Part shown: in pieces, positions 25,205 through 36,822 of the stretch
Layout of the letters: each line of letters begins with the position of its first letter
Position numbering within the stretch: the stretch's first letter is position 1
Program-made: the position numbers and the translations under genes
Notes under the pieces: model-generated
Told to the model about the DNA's origin: nothing
Database searches by the model: none
What the model saw: the letters and a program-made list of their open reading frames with translations, nothing else
NCBI GenBank assembly: GCA_963971425.1
Contig: OZ020521.1
Span: forward strand, 26,676,012 to 26,740,011
Origin: Bryoerythrophyllum caledonicum
Taxonomy: Eukaryota; Streptophyta; Bryopsida; Pottiales; Pottiaceae
Length of the DNA: 64,000 nucleotides
Direction of reading: 5' to 3'

Positions 25205-28200
25205 GAGTGATGGTGGATTGGAGATAGATTCAGCACGAAGAAGTTCGGGTGGGAATGAGAGAAGAGTAGCTCTGCAAAACCTGGTGAGGAGGGGTTGTCT
25301 GGTGTTAGGCGTAAATGCAATGCACACAACAATGAAGGTTGTTGGGCTCATTGTGAATCCCTGTGTGTACTTCATTTACCACTAAATCGTTTACTTATAG
25401 TGTGTATAACGTTGGAAAGGGATTGCAGATCTTAGATCATTGATACAAAGTTGTGGATAGGTGCAACAAACTAGCACTAGTTTGGGAGAGCAGATCTGTA
25501 GCGGGGCTCTGTGTTGGCTCAGATCTAGATCTAGATGTTGCATCTACCTTATCAACTATCTATCAACTAGATCTAGATCCGGTTACCACTACACTATAGC
25601 AACACAGCACACCAAACCCCTCCTCAACTAGGACCTCAGCACTGCCATGAAAACAGACTATTGCTTGCACAAATCTCGAATCAGTTGCCAAGACACAAGA
25701 CCTTACAACGACCAACTCTCTACAAGATCAGTTAAGTATTCCTGTGGCACTTCACATCTCACAAACTTTCAAAAGTGTATATGTAACTTAGATTCGCATG
25801 TAATAGTGAATGTAGTAGGAGTAGGACCAAGTATTAACTTGCTTTGCAAGAAGGAGAATAGCAGTTGCTTGCCCTAGAAAATACCACATAGGAAAGACAG
25901 GAAGAACAAGTCGAGACAACTGCAGTCACTGAAGAGAGGACATCCAAGCAGGAAAGGAGTAGAGAGCGAAATGAAACAGATACAAGAGCACAAAGAAGCG
26001 GGACAACACAACAATCGAGACCGCAGCCCTTCATCAGACTAACAACACAGAAGCAACAACAGAACCCGAGGCCAAGACATGAGAGATGCACACAACGAAT
26101 CGCACTTTGAGTACCCAGCTAAGTCATTTCTCGGTATTTTGTTGTTTTTAAAGTTCCAGGCTAGAATACGTCTTACAGACTGACATATATCAGGAGTAAA
26201 CATATCGACTAACCACCAACACACAGAGGTGAACCAATGGTGCACAGACAGGGCTGCAAATACACATCAGCTCCGCGGCCACAAATACCGAGGCTCTGCA
26301 TCAGCCCTACGCCGCGCCGAAGTTAAGACAGCCACATACAGAAGATCCAAAGCGCAGCCTTACACAGAAACAACATCAGCACCCGCATCGGCTACAAGAC
26401 ACCTACAACACAATGCCACTTCAACCAAGGTAAGTATCCTAACTTCTCCTCCAAAACTAACGCCATTTCAACTTTCTTCCAGCATCAATGAGGATTTCAA
26501 GACCAAATCGCTCACCACCAAATTTCCAACAAATCATCAAGAATACAAAGCCACTGCAACCAAGCAACCTGAAGAGGAAGGAGAATTGTCACTCACCCTA
26601 CACACACCAGAAGATTTCGAAGCTCAAGCCTCAGACCTCCATCACCACCTGCACGCTAAAAAACAGCCACAACAGCAAGATATCAAGACCCCAATACGTC
26701 ATTCAAAACCAAGGTATGTACAAAGTCAAGTAAGTACCTACACCAATCCATCACCTTCCATATCTCCTTTCTGCAAAGTACCACTAAACAATGACAAGAA
26801 CTACAAGAAAGTCACAAGACCACACTGCCAGCCGCCACTACAATGCAACCCCAACAACCCTAGCAGCCACAACCGCCCAGTAAACACCCAATTTTGGCAA
26901 GATCATGACCTAAACGACCATTCCAGCCAACACAACCATAGATCTACAGCCGAGCGACACTCTCAAGAGAACAACCCTAAACGGCCACAAATCCAAAAAC
27001 GAAGACGTTCATTACACACAAGGACATCCATCGAAAATCCACAAATCACAAGGTATATATCACACCCCTTCCCCACTACCAAATCCTCTCACTTCTGCCT
27101 ACTGCGCGAACACCTACTCTCTGCTCTATGGAAGCGTGCTACCTGCACAAACCAAGAGAAGGGTGCTTACCAGAAGGAAGCTTTGAGGGAGAGCGCACTT
27201 CCGCCCACACCGTTAGGAGCTCCACAGAGCGGTGTTAGGTCACACTCAAACCAAGAAGATCAGAGGTGGGACGCACTGCTGCACTCGAAACCAGGAGTCC
27301 GGCAGGAGAATGCAACTCCAAGCTTACAGCAGGGATCCGTGGAGAAGGAGGTGCGGACATCCAAACAGCAGAGACTCCAACACGACAACAACATACTGAC
27401 TGCGCCACCATCGCATAAGCCCCTCCACAGTGAAGCACTTCTAACCCATTTCTTTCAGATTATTATTGTCTGAGTCTTGTTCAAGTATGCACTAGATAAA
27501 TGTTGCTTGTGTAAGGACGCACTTCAAGTCGCATTGTTCCTGTATAACAAATCCGAACAAATTAGGTCTGGTAATTCCGTAGAACAGCTAACAAAATTTA
27601 AGACGAGACGAAGACTGCAGATCAACCCAAAAAGACGAAACCACTTAGCAAGAATCACACGACCTTGGAGGGCGGATCACGAGAAGCCCCGCAGGACGAA
27701 ACCCCCATCTGAAAGGCCGTCTCCAACTGCGGAGAAAGACAGCACTGTCCACCCACGCCCTAGCTCACGAGTCGGCAACAGAAGACCGCAGACTTGGAGG
27801 ACCCAACCACGCCCCAGATCACGCGACGGCCGTGGAAGTCCGCAGACTTGGAAGACCATAGAAGAGAAAGACGCGCGCGCAAGAAGCAAGGCACGCAACG
27901 TCGCTGCCCAAGAAGCAGAAAAGTTGGGAGACACAACCAGCGAGGCAGTCCAATGGGGGAAGATCGTAGGGCGGGCAAAGCGGAGGCGGGGAAAGCAAGC
28001 CTAGTGAGGGCAGGAGAAGCAAGTGCAACGAACGAAGGGCGGGCGAAGCAAGCCCAGCGAAAACACGGCCAACGAGGGCGGGCGAAGCAAGTCTAACGGA
28101 GGAGGCATGATCAAGAAAGGAGGGCGTAGAACGAAGGGCGAGCGAAGCAAGGGGCAAAGAGGGAACGGTGGAGCCTCATGAACAAACCCTAGCTCGAGCC

Positions 28201-28725
28201 AGAGAAGAACGAAGGGCGACAGAGCATCAAGCCCAAGAAGTCAGATTAGTTCAACAGACAACTCCAGTGCCATTCAAGGGACTGTCCAAGCAGTGCACAA
28301 GAGAAGAAGCCGATTAAAGGACACTAAACCCTCGTTTACTAATTCAAAAAAGTGGCGCCACTGGAACAAGACTCATCACAGCAACACCCAAGTGGGTACC
28401 CCTCAATCAGGTCACAACCTCTTCTTACTCTCTCCACAAATTGTCATTCCTTGTTATCTCCGGGTTTATTATGCAAACCTTTGGAAGTGTATTCATATTT
28501 TAATATTAAAACTAGTTACTTGGAGAGGTGACCTTTTTTATGGCACCTCTCTTGCGTGGATATGTGTACAAATCTCTATATGTCACAACATCAACTCTTC
28601 ATACTTAAAGTTGCTAGATAAAAAGGGGTCATGTTAGTTGTTTGAATGGATTTCGGTGGTATGTCAATTGTATGGGCACTTTATACTCCTTCTTGATCTC
28701 TTTAACTTCACCAAGCCCTCAATGT
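25205..28725 (+). other. LINE 5' region with degenerate repeats
   Basis: This part precedes ORF1. A 414-codon open frame (26229-27473) is rich in T, P, S, H, Q, N and K; it is probably open because the strand is A+C-rich with few stop codons, so I do not call it a gene. Splice-donor-like words (AAGGTAAGTA, AAGTAAGTAC, AAGGTATATA) recur at about 26428, 26728 and 27050, each followed by a pyrimidine-rich stretch. From about 27955 to 28160 the phrase GGGCGGGCGAAGCAAG recurs four to five times. These may be LINE promoter or leader repeats. Confidence 0.4.
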
Positions 28726-30411
28726 ATGTTGAGGGAAGAAGTTAAAAGCAAGGTGATAAGGAGTAAACCAAAAGTAGCACTCTATACCCTCTCTAGTAAC
28801 AGTCTGATTCTTGCTAGGTACAGTATATCTCAACTTCAAGCTGTTGCTATCTCGTCCAAGCGATTGTTTGTTGAAGTAGTGGAACAAAACCCATGTGTTA
28901 CAAACGGTACCCAAAACACCTTAGCTATTGCAAGTGCCATCCAAAAGAAGGTGAAGGCAACAAGTTTGCCTTACACTGAATATTGGTTAGGTTTTCATAC
29001 CATGAATACACTTGTAAAGAAAAAAGGTAATCCAAAAATCCCCATTCTCTCCCTAGAAGAATTGGTAAAAAGTGGTCTAAGTTCGAAAGAGGCGGCGGAA
29101 AGTTTTGAAGCATTGCCTGCCTTTTCATATACTCCCCAAGAGGAGTGGCCCTCAAGTAGGGTTGATGGAAAGGAGGGCAACCATTTCAATCTCACCCAAC
29201 TTCCAAGTGAAGTTGAGGTAGATGAGGAAGGATTTGCCCTAGATTACCAAGTCTCAATCCACTTTGAACTTGGTGATCAAATATGGAGTAAGGATGTTAT
29301 TTTAGAGATGATAAAATTAAGGCTCAAAAACATGGAAATCCCTATCGGGACCCGCATCGGTGAGCCAATAGCCATCTTTTGCTATTATCAAACCAAAAAT
29401 TGGAATGGAGTTTTTAAATTTCACCTGAAAAATCCAAAAATAGATGCAATGGGATTATTACAAGGGATACGGCCTTTCATCCTTATCTTGAGTGAAAGAA
29501 TCCCACACAAAGGAAAAGTGTGCAAGTCATACGACGCCTTAGTCTTCTCGCATCTATTATCCGTAAAAATATCATGTACGAATCTTGTTAATAAAGAACC
29601 ACATGACTTGCATGCGGAAATAGTGAGAGATAGTTTTGCAAGAGGGTATGACTTTGAGGTGACAAGGGTGGAAAAAAAGGGTTTTTCCGAGTTTGCGTGG
29701 GTCAAAACTCCTTCTCTCGTACAAGCTGCCAAAGTAAAAGATTACAAAATCTCATTTGACAATGAGATCTTTGTACCAATCTTTGCAACGTGGAAAATGG
29801 ATGAAGATGAGATTGCAAAAAAGAATTGTCTAATTCTTATTGCAAAAAACCTCAACAAAACAAAAAATGAAAAGGAATTGGTAGAGGGAATAAAATCCAT
29901 AATCGAGGGGGAGAATGTGGTTGATACATTCTTCAAACTCGAACATGGGCGGCATGTAGGGACTTGCAACATTGAATGTTTAAACGCAGCAGTATATAAG
30001 AAATTCGTTAAACAAAGCAAAAAAATCCATGGTAAATATGTCATGTTTACCCCCCACCCTAAAAGCTTAGACGGGAGTAACAAACTGAATGCGGATGAAT
30101 TATCAAGACTGGGATTCACGGATGTAAACTCCGTTGTTGCGAACGCTGTAATTGCCATGGAGAATGGCCCTAACAAGGAACATGGTGTCACCCTACAACA
30201 ACTTCGAAGAGAAATGAAGAATATGAAAGGAGAGATCGTGGAAGAAGCAAAACAATACGCGGACATGGTACAAACAAACACAATCAAATCTCTTAGAGGG
30301 GAAATGTCGACTCTCAAATCACAGCTCATTGCAACCATCATGGCGGCTAAGACACAAGCATCAGAACGAGAGCAAAGGGCTATTGAAAGCAAGATGGACA
30401 CGTCAAACTAA
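28726..30411 (+). CDS. LINE ORF1 protein with RRM-like fold and coiled coil
   Basis: An uninterrupted frame of 561 aa from the ATG at 28726 (MLREEVKSKV); the frame is open to about 28642 with another ATG at about 28672. Residues near 370-450 (CLILIAKNLNKTKNEKELVE, then HVGTCNIECLNAAVYKKFVK and GKYVMFTPHP) read as an RRM-like RNA-binding domain. The last 90 residues form a charged coiled coil (QQLRREMKNMKGEIVEEAKQ). RRM plus coiled coil is a known ORF1 architecture that packages LINE RNA. Unlike ORF2, it has no internal stop. The ORF2 frame is offset relative to this one. The function is inferred from architecture. Confidence 0.7.
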   Translation: MLREEVKSKVIRSKPKVALYTLSSNSLILARYSISQLQAVAISSKRLFVEVVEQNPCVTNGTQNTLAIASAIQKKVKATSLPYTEYWLGFHTMNTLVKKKGNPKIPILSLEELVKSGLSSKEAAESFEALPAFSYTPQEEWPSSRVDGKEGNHFNLTQLPSEVEVDEEGFALDYQVSIHFELGDQIWSKDVILEMIKLRLKNMEIPIGTRIGEPIAIFCYYQTKNWNGVFKFHLKNPKIDAMGLLQGIRPFILILSERIPHKGKVCKSYDALVFSHLLSVKISCTNLVNKEPHDLHAEIVRDSFARGYDFEVTRVEKKGFSEFAWVKTPSLVQAAKVKDYKISFDNEIFVPIFATWKMDEDEIAKKNCLILIAKNLNKTKNEKELVEGIKSIIEGENVVDTFFKLEHGRHVGTCNIECLNAAVYKKFVKQSKKIHGKYVMFTPHPKSLDGSNKLNADELSRLGFTDVNSVVANAVIAMENGPNKEHGVTLQQLRREMKNMKGEIVEEAKQYADMVQTNTIKSLRGEMSTLKSQLIATIMAAKTQASEREQRAIESKMDTSN

Positions 30412-30550
30412 TAGCGTCAAACAACGCTACAACCAAAAACAATATAGTATATATATATACTAAAAAATATACTAAGTACAAAAAAATATATAGAAACATA
30501 AATGAAAGAAAACAAAAAACTTCCATAGTATATTTATATACTACAATATA

Positions 30551-30551
30551 T

Positions 30552-30583
<32 letters not shown>

Positions 30584-30597
30584 GCAACAACAACACT
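30551..30597 (+). repeat. AAC trinucleotide repeat
   Basis: A run of AAC units, slightly interrupted by AAGCAAC, lies between ORF1 and ORF2 of the LINE. In the ORF2 frame it encodes a run of asparagine, then K and Q, and that frame stays open back into the end of ORF1. Confidence 0.9.
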
Positions 30598-30641
30598 CCA
30601 CACCCCTCCCACTAATAGCCATAGACATCACTCATTGCAAG

Positions 30642-30689
30642 CTACTTATTATACTTTGCGGAGACATAGAAACTAACCCAGGCCCAATG
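30642..30689 (+). other. 2A-like translational recoding motif at the start of ORF2
   Basis: In the frame of ORF2, directly before the ATG at 30687, the sequence encodes LLIILCGDIETNPGP. It matches the canonical 2A signature D-(V/I)-E-x-N-P-G-P exactly, preceded by a hydrophobic stretch as in known 2A peptides. 2A peptides make the ribosome skip the Gly-Pro bond and occur near the N-terminus of several LINE ORFs in trypanosomes and invertebrates. Here the frame is open upstream through the AAC repeat, so the motif would be translated only if ribosomes enter upstream, by frameshift or by non-ATG initiation. Confidence 0.8.
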
Positions 30690-32225
30690 CCGGATGTATT
30701 TCAAAACCATCCAAAAGCACACAAAAGATTAGCAAAAACATATTTCATTCCGAATACTATAAAACTCCACCCCGAATATCAACAACTAGCATCTTCCTTT
30801 GCGCCACTCCTAAAAAACAATCACATACTCCACCAAAACTATTCCACCCTCTACCCCAACATTTCCCGCTACATAAACCAAAAAAACAACCACCCATCCA
30901 CACATATCCTATTTGCCATAATCACAACCCTCCACCCTTCAATAGACGAATGCAATAATATCACCAACCAACGCCCTATCAACACAAACCCAACATACTG
31001 GACAGATATATTACTAAACACCCTATCCTCTCTACATAATCCCCCTGAAAGACATATAGATACACCCCATCCATACACTAAATTCCTAGAAGAAAACCAA
31101 TACCTTTTTGAACACAAAACCTCTCTAGACAATGACCTATACAACTTTATTCATAGCCAAACCCCACCCCCTTCCCCCGATGTACTACAACTGAAATTTC
31201 CCTACTTTCCGTACAATCTAATCCTCAAATCTCTTAGATGCTTCAAACCAATCCACGCCTACACACACCCCACCCCGACACCCGCCTACATTTCCCCTCC
31301 ACCCTGTAACCACGGCAATATAGACAATAGAAACACATATATAACTACATGGAACGCCTCAACGTTAAACACTGCTTTACCAGGCATTCATAATCTAACC
31401 GTCCACACCAACACACCACCCGCCATAATTGCCATACAAGAAACCAAACTAACAACTACTAAATCCACAAAATACATCCAAAAAACATTCCCCGATTATA
31501 AACTTATATTTAATAACACTCATTCTCTCATATGATGCATCCAACAACAAAGGCCATATACACCGGCAAGAGGAGGTCTACTCATGCTCATACACCAAAC
31601 ATATGCCTTCCCCGGAAATATTACTAAAAGCCCTACCCCGGCTAATATATCACCATATTTCCAAATTATTGAAATTTCTAACCGTCCCCTCCAACCATGG
31701 CTCATTCTTCATCTATATATGCCCTCGCATATAGAGGACTCTAGGCTTATTCCGGAAATCCAAAACTCTATCACCTCACAAATAAATACACACACTAACC
31801 ATACAATAATACTCTGCGGAGACTTTAACTGAGATATCGCCCTTATTGGACGGCAAAACGGAGAGGTTTTTACCCCCCCACTTGACAGAGACTATCAATG
31901 GCAAAATTATGCGAATAACCTAGAATTATATTTAATTCCAACCGATACACAATACTCTCGCCAAGGTGGACTTAATTACACACACACTAGCCTAATCGAT
32001 GGATTCTACATTAAAACACCTAACCATACCCGATATACATCTACTACCAATACCACAACCAACTTAAACTCGGACCACTTCCCAATCCAACTTAATATAC
32101 CTCACAACACCCTAATAAGTAGACCTCCCACAACCATCAACTCAAATGATATTAAAATATTAAACCCCATCCCAAAAGAAAACCTTGACAACTTTAATAC
32201 AATATTCTTCGAAAAAAACTCACTA
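30687..32225 (+). pseudogene. LINE ORF2, N-terminal part with AP-type endonuclease
   Basis: The frame starts MPDVFQNHPK and runs to the insertion point. An apurinic-like endonuclease is recognisable from about 31350: TTWNASTLNT, IIAIQETKL, ARGGLLMLIHQ, ILCGDFN, DGFYI and LNSDHFPIQL, which are the family's usual active-site blocks in order. Two in-frame TGA codons interrupt it (31533 and 31830). The second falls just after GDFN, where LINE proteins usually have W, so TGG to TGA is the likely change. The N-terminal 200 residues are not recognised. The sense strand is A+C-rich and poor in G. The coding frame continues at 53465 beyond the nested element. Confidence 0.8.
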
Positions 32226-32226
32226 A

Positions 32227-32254
32227 ACACCATATTCGTTATATTGGGAGATTT
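32227..32254 (+). repeat. Left terminal inverted repeat
   Basis: 28 bp; the first 20 bases (ACACCATATTCGTTATATTG) are identical to the complement of the right end, and 26 of 28 match overall. Confidence 0.9.
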
Positions 32255-32749
32255 AGTGACTCCCAAATTAACACATGTAGATAATAAGAGCTAAAGTGCA
32301 CATCTAAACTCTACAATATGGAGGGATATGAGTTTCCATTAAATTGGGAGGTAATGTTTTCTACAAAAACCCCTAGAAAAATAAGTACTACGGATAACAT
32401 TACATTACGAATCTAACTATAATATTGAAAAGAAGAACACATTAGTTGACACTTCTTTTATACCACATGTGTTCATTGAATATGAATAGCTAAATATTCA
32501 CACTCGATCCTACTAACCCGGATTAACACCATGCTCCAATTTAGCTAAAAGTGAGCTAAATGACGGACAAATATCCACTTGTAAGAGAATTAGCTAAATA
32601 CATTTTGATGAGCCCTTTTTGATTTAAAAGAATTTCAATTCTCCTTGTGGAATACACATTGGCAAAAAATATATATAACGAGTTTCAAATGATGGTGCTC
32701 AGAAGTGGGAAAAAAATTGCACACACTACCTCTTTTCGAACTAAAGTGT

Positions 32750-32900
32750 CCCCATCACTTAGAGGTGCAATGAACTCAAAAAGGAAATTCCACACACTTT
32801 AGCTCCACTTGACCTAAAGTGCGCACCTTTACTAAGTACCCTGAACTAAATAAGAAGATTTGCTCACACTTTAGCTCCACTAGAGCTAAAGTGCGACCCA
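32750..32900. repeat. Palindromes in a minisatellite-like setting, left end
   Basis: Two imperfect copies of the element's palindrome (about 32793-32822 and 32866-32893), CACTTTAGCTC with CAC or CACTAG centre and GAGCTAAAGTG. Each is preceded by a related phrase with TGAACT and AAA. Half-sites (GAGCTAAAGTGCAC) occur at about 32287 close to the terminal repeat. The rest of 32255-33210 is AT-rich and non-coding. Confidence 0.65.
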
Positions 32901-33210
32901 ACATTTACTTTCTATCATTCACCATGAAGGCAATTACTGGTATTATTGGTTTCAAGACTAGAAGAAATTTACCACATTGTTATTATAAAAAGAAAATAAA
33001 ACATACTGAAAATTATCACCGATACACAAAAATAATGGAGAGAATATTTCATAGCAATCATTGGCATTACATATTATAGTCATACAGAGTGTAAATTAAT
33101 TAAATACAAATATCTATAATCTCAGCACCAATGGATCTAACCATACTACATGAAGTATTACGCATCAGAATCTAAAATCTAGGAAAATGAAATCCATTTA
33201 TCTAAGTCTA

Positions 33211-36042
33211 TTACGATTCGGACCTAGCAAGTGCTTCCAAGGAGGCCTTGATAATTGCTACTTGTCCCTTCGGAATTTTTGTAGTTGAATCTTGCACATG
33301 ACCTCCGTCCGTCTTTGAAGACCTATGTTTCCATGCTGTCAAGATTGAATCGGTACTCTCCCACGTTATGGCTATCCCCTTTTCAATTGTCCAGTGAAGG
33401 TTGCAATCTGTATCCCAATCTTTATAGAACTTCATAACATCCCGATCGCGCGATATAGGGCGGTAGAATTGGATACGCACGGTGTTTGGCATATCCGGGT
33501 TAGAATTAGGATCTGAAACTGCTTGAGCAATCCAAAATGGGCGCTCGTCCCCATCACAAGGCCGCAATGCAACAAAATAGCCAGCAAAAAGATCACGACC
33601 AACTCTAAAAGAAGGAGGTGGACGATCGCGTCTCTGGCCAACAAAATGCTCATCTTTACGGTACTCCTCACGAACCTCACCCTCCGCTGAGAACTCATCT
33701 TCAATGGCATGGGCAATTCGCGTCGTTGGCCAAAAGCCGTCTACCAATGATATCGGTGTATCCATTGGAATAATCAGAGCATCTTTAACATCACGCCAAT
33801 AATACGAAAGTGGCTCAAAACGCGATCGGGCTTCAACAGACTCCCGCGATGATTCCTCCCAGTGATCGATGAATCCTGAAAGTCCCTTCACCACCTCATG
33901 GAGATGCTGCATCATAGAAGGCTTCAATGCATCAGGTTCTCCGCGAGGCCATAAAGACCTTTGTTCAGAATCCTCCTTCCACAATTTGATGCCACTACCT
34001 TCTCTTCCCTTAGAAAGCCAATCCTCATCATGACAAAGGATTTTATACTTCATTACCGGACAACCACTTGAGTCCACATAAAACTTGAACTAATGAGCCT
34101 TTGTATGACCCTCCAAAGCTTCATCACCGTCCGCAATCATACCCCTAATGAACTTCTTAAAGTCAGGAACCTCTTGGATGAGATGCGGGATTGTGGGAAC
34201 ACTCTCATTTTTCATAGACGACCTCATGAGTAGAGGAATGGTTGGAAAACTCTTCTTCCTCAGCGTCATACTCCAACGTCCAAATAATGCATCTATATCA
34301 TCATGTGTATGACCAACTAGCATAAAATTAACATATACCTCGCCGAAGATGTGTTTTACAACAAGAAGAGACCAAAAACAGAAAACAAAACTATTTTTGT
34401 TATCACCAACTGCATTGTCCATTTGCTCATTCAATATTGGTGGCAAAGGCCTCCCTGGAACTAGGATATCTGGAATCGGCCCTAATGGATCCAAACACAT
34501 CTCCGCACCCTGTAATACCGCCGCAAACAATGGATGAGAACTAGATTCTGGAAAGAGTTACCGGGACGATGACTTCGGAGGCGCCTCCAGGTCACGCAAT
34601 AGTTTTGCGAACGACCCGACCGTGTAATTGGCATCATGGGAGTATAAATCAAGGCCGTAATGGGCGTAACGCTGGTCCACATGACCATGGGCAAGCATGC
34701 CTGTAATTGCAAGAGGCAACTTCATAAGCCCATCCAAGTGCTTTGTTTTATGTGAAAAAACCGGGGAGGCGGTCTTTGAGTGATCCATCTTATCATGCAT
34801 GATGGTAATAACCTCCTGGGGCGACGACTTTGATCGAAATTGGTTCAGGTAGTACAAGTCCCGATGTGAGAAAGCAGAATCAATGTGAACCTGCATTTTC
34901 TTTTGCCATAGCAGTGATGCTTGTGTTCCAGGTTGAGTAAGCTTCTTTTGATTCTGGTATTTGTCACAAGTAGAACAACGGGCAAAGTTGTCTCCACCTT
35001 TCTTAGCATAGTACTCAGGGAAGCTCACACGCCGAATCTTACTCAAGCTTGAGGTTGAAATTGGCGGCAATCCGCAATCAACGAGATGATCATCAAGAAG
35101 CGGTATCTGATCTTTCCACTTAAAACTTGCAGGGAGGACCTTTGCCACAGCCTTCTCGCCAGATGGGAGAACACGAGACCTGTGAGGCATGTGGTCCGCA
35201 TGTCTATCAAGAATGGCTCCAGGAGCAGCAGTAGCCACAACCGTATGACCTCTAGGCTTACGCAAACCGGTATTCCCATGGTGTTGAGCCGCATGACCAG
35301 CGGCAGCGTCCTTCGCATTCCGATAGAAAGTACTCGAACTTACACCCATGATTTTCATTCAGGCATGGGCACAAACGTCCACACCCTCTAGGGTCACAAC
35401 CTTCCTACCCGCAGCGTCTCTATGAAACTGTCTGTGAACGTCGAGTTTGATATGATTTCTGAACTGCACGATGGTCTCACGGTACAAGCGTGTCCGAAGG
35501 ACTCTTATTTTATCTCTAGGGTAGTGTTGAACACAGTTTTGAGTGCAACAACTATTGCTCGCAACAGTGTTAATGGAATGAGGGGTCATGAGGAATTCAG
35601 CATTCCTGGACACTGTTGGATGTGTATTCCTTGAGGAATTGTCGTACGAACGGGAGCTCCCACCTAGAGGTCTGTTACTCTGAACCAACCAGACATTGTA
35701 AACGTCCCTAAGGCTATGATGGAAGAGACTCACACCGTTTAAAAAGACTTGTTGAATAGGCCAGGACTTAAACGAGTACCTCCACTCATCAGGAGCTTCG
35801 TCTAAAACAAAAGTACTGGACACCTGTACTACAACATTCGAATCCTCAAGAGGACCAGAGGAACCTAGAAGTGCACTGGAGCGGACATTGCGAACCAACC
35901 CCTCCGCAACGCGAACACCCGAACCATTGTGAAGCGAAACAGTCATCCCGACCCAGAGACGGCGAGGAATAACATCAAACTCAGGAAGGTTTGGGTTCAC
36001 GGGAGCGTCAACATGAACATCGTTGCCCTCCGAAGACGACAT
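33211..36042 (-). pseudogene. DUF7869-type DDE-like transposase
   Basis: One minus-strand frame of 944 codons from ATG 36042 (MSSSEGNDVHV) has no frameshift but three in-frame stops: TGA 35359-35361, TAA 34558-34560 and TAG 34090-34092. Each can come from a single C-to-T change (W or R, Q and Q codons). Domains in order: N-terminal segment; helix-turn-helix-like SSSTFYRNAK; zinc-ligand-like CSTCDKYQNQKK; VITIMHDKMDHSKT; NEQMDNAVGDNKNSFV; and VGHTHDDIDALFGRWS; then a C-terminal beta-rich region FVALRPCDGDERPFWIAQAV. The spaced acidic residues D, D and D/E fit an RNase-H-like transposase core, an inference from spacing. It is the best transposase candidate. The reading frame is open up to 36117, and an AG acceptor-like site precedes the ATG. 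Confidence 0.7.
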
Positions 36043-36379
36043 CCTGCATTCCAATGAGATACATATTAAATAACCCTGACAAATAAAAATGGGTAAACGC
36101 CTTGTAGGAATAGACATTTATGAAGAAGCATAGGAAGAGGGTAATTGATCTCGAATCGAGGTAAGGTCTGGTGCTTGAAAATAACTATGATTCAAGTGAG
36201 TTGACATGGCAAACCAGGCAAATTTAGCTCGACTCGAGGTAAACTCATGCGGTATAAGATGACAAGTATAAAATGTCATGCAATTAGCTATAATCCGAAT
36301 ATGAAATTATTTCACCCTTGACAAAGACAACTAAGCCCGACCCGACCTAAAATTATGACTATCAGACTCATTGTCATTT

Positions 36380-36822
36380 TAACTCGAGTAGAGGTAAACA
36401 GAAATAGGACATCAGGTATGTTAGTTTAGCTCGAGTCGAGCTAAACTTTCCTTCAAAAGAAGATAAGACAATTTAGCTCAACTCGAGCTAAACTGTCGAT
36501 AATAATATTTATCGACAGTTTAGCTCGAGTCGAGCTAAGTTGTCCTAGGAAAGAAGGTAAGACACTTTAGCTCGACTCGAGCTAAACTATCAATACAAAT
36601 TGTAAGACAGTTTAGCTCGAGTCGAGCTAAACTGTCAATACAATATTGTAAGACAATTTTGCTCGAGTCGAGCTAAACTGTCTTACCTTCTTTCCAAGGA
36701 TAGTTTAGCTCAACTCGAGCTAAACTGTCGATAATAATATATATCGACAGTTTAGCTCGAGTCGAGCTAAACTGTCCTTGGAAAGATGGTAAGACAATTT
36801 AGCTCGACTCGAGCTAAACTGT
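36380..36822. promoter_or_regulatory. Cluster of palindromes upstream of the transposase
   Basis: Nine near-perfect palindromes with half-site AGTTTAGCTCGA around a single central G or C lie at about 36423, 36471, 36513, 36571, 36606, 36651, 36702, 36746 and 36792, plus a weaker one at 36381. Two direct repeats of about 118 bp (from about 36471 and 36702) contain them, together with a second palindrome GTCGATAA-TAATAT-TTATCGAC (36495 and 36727). The cluster lies 0.4-0.8 kb upstream of the transposase start. Position suggests regulator or transposase binding, or a foldback transcript; the function is inferred. Confidence 0.85.

Noticed and set aside
26229..27473. 414-codon open frame as a real gene
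   Set aside because: Low-complexity T/P/S/H/Q/N composition on an A+C-rich strand that rarely forms stops; no domain; lies in the LINE 5' region with splice-like words inside.
32221..32231. CACTA-type transposon end (CACTAAACACC)
   Set aside because: The right end reads GTACTAACACC when inverted, without CACTA, and the LINE frame continues through CACTA up to 32225. The real end is a few bases further in.
33211..36042. Introns instead of stops in the transposase gene
   Set aside because: All three stops leave the frame unchanged and the flanking protein blocks continue without gap, so introns are not needed, though a GTAACT at 34558 looks slightly donor-like.
36423..36822. CRISPR array
   Set aside because: The repeated units are palindromes with irregular spacing, in plant nuclear DNA with spliced genes; no cas genes.
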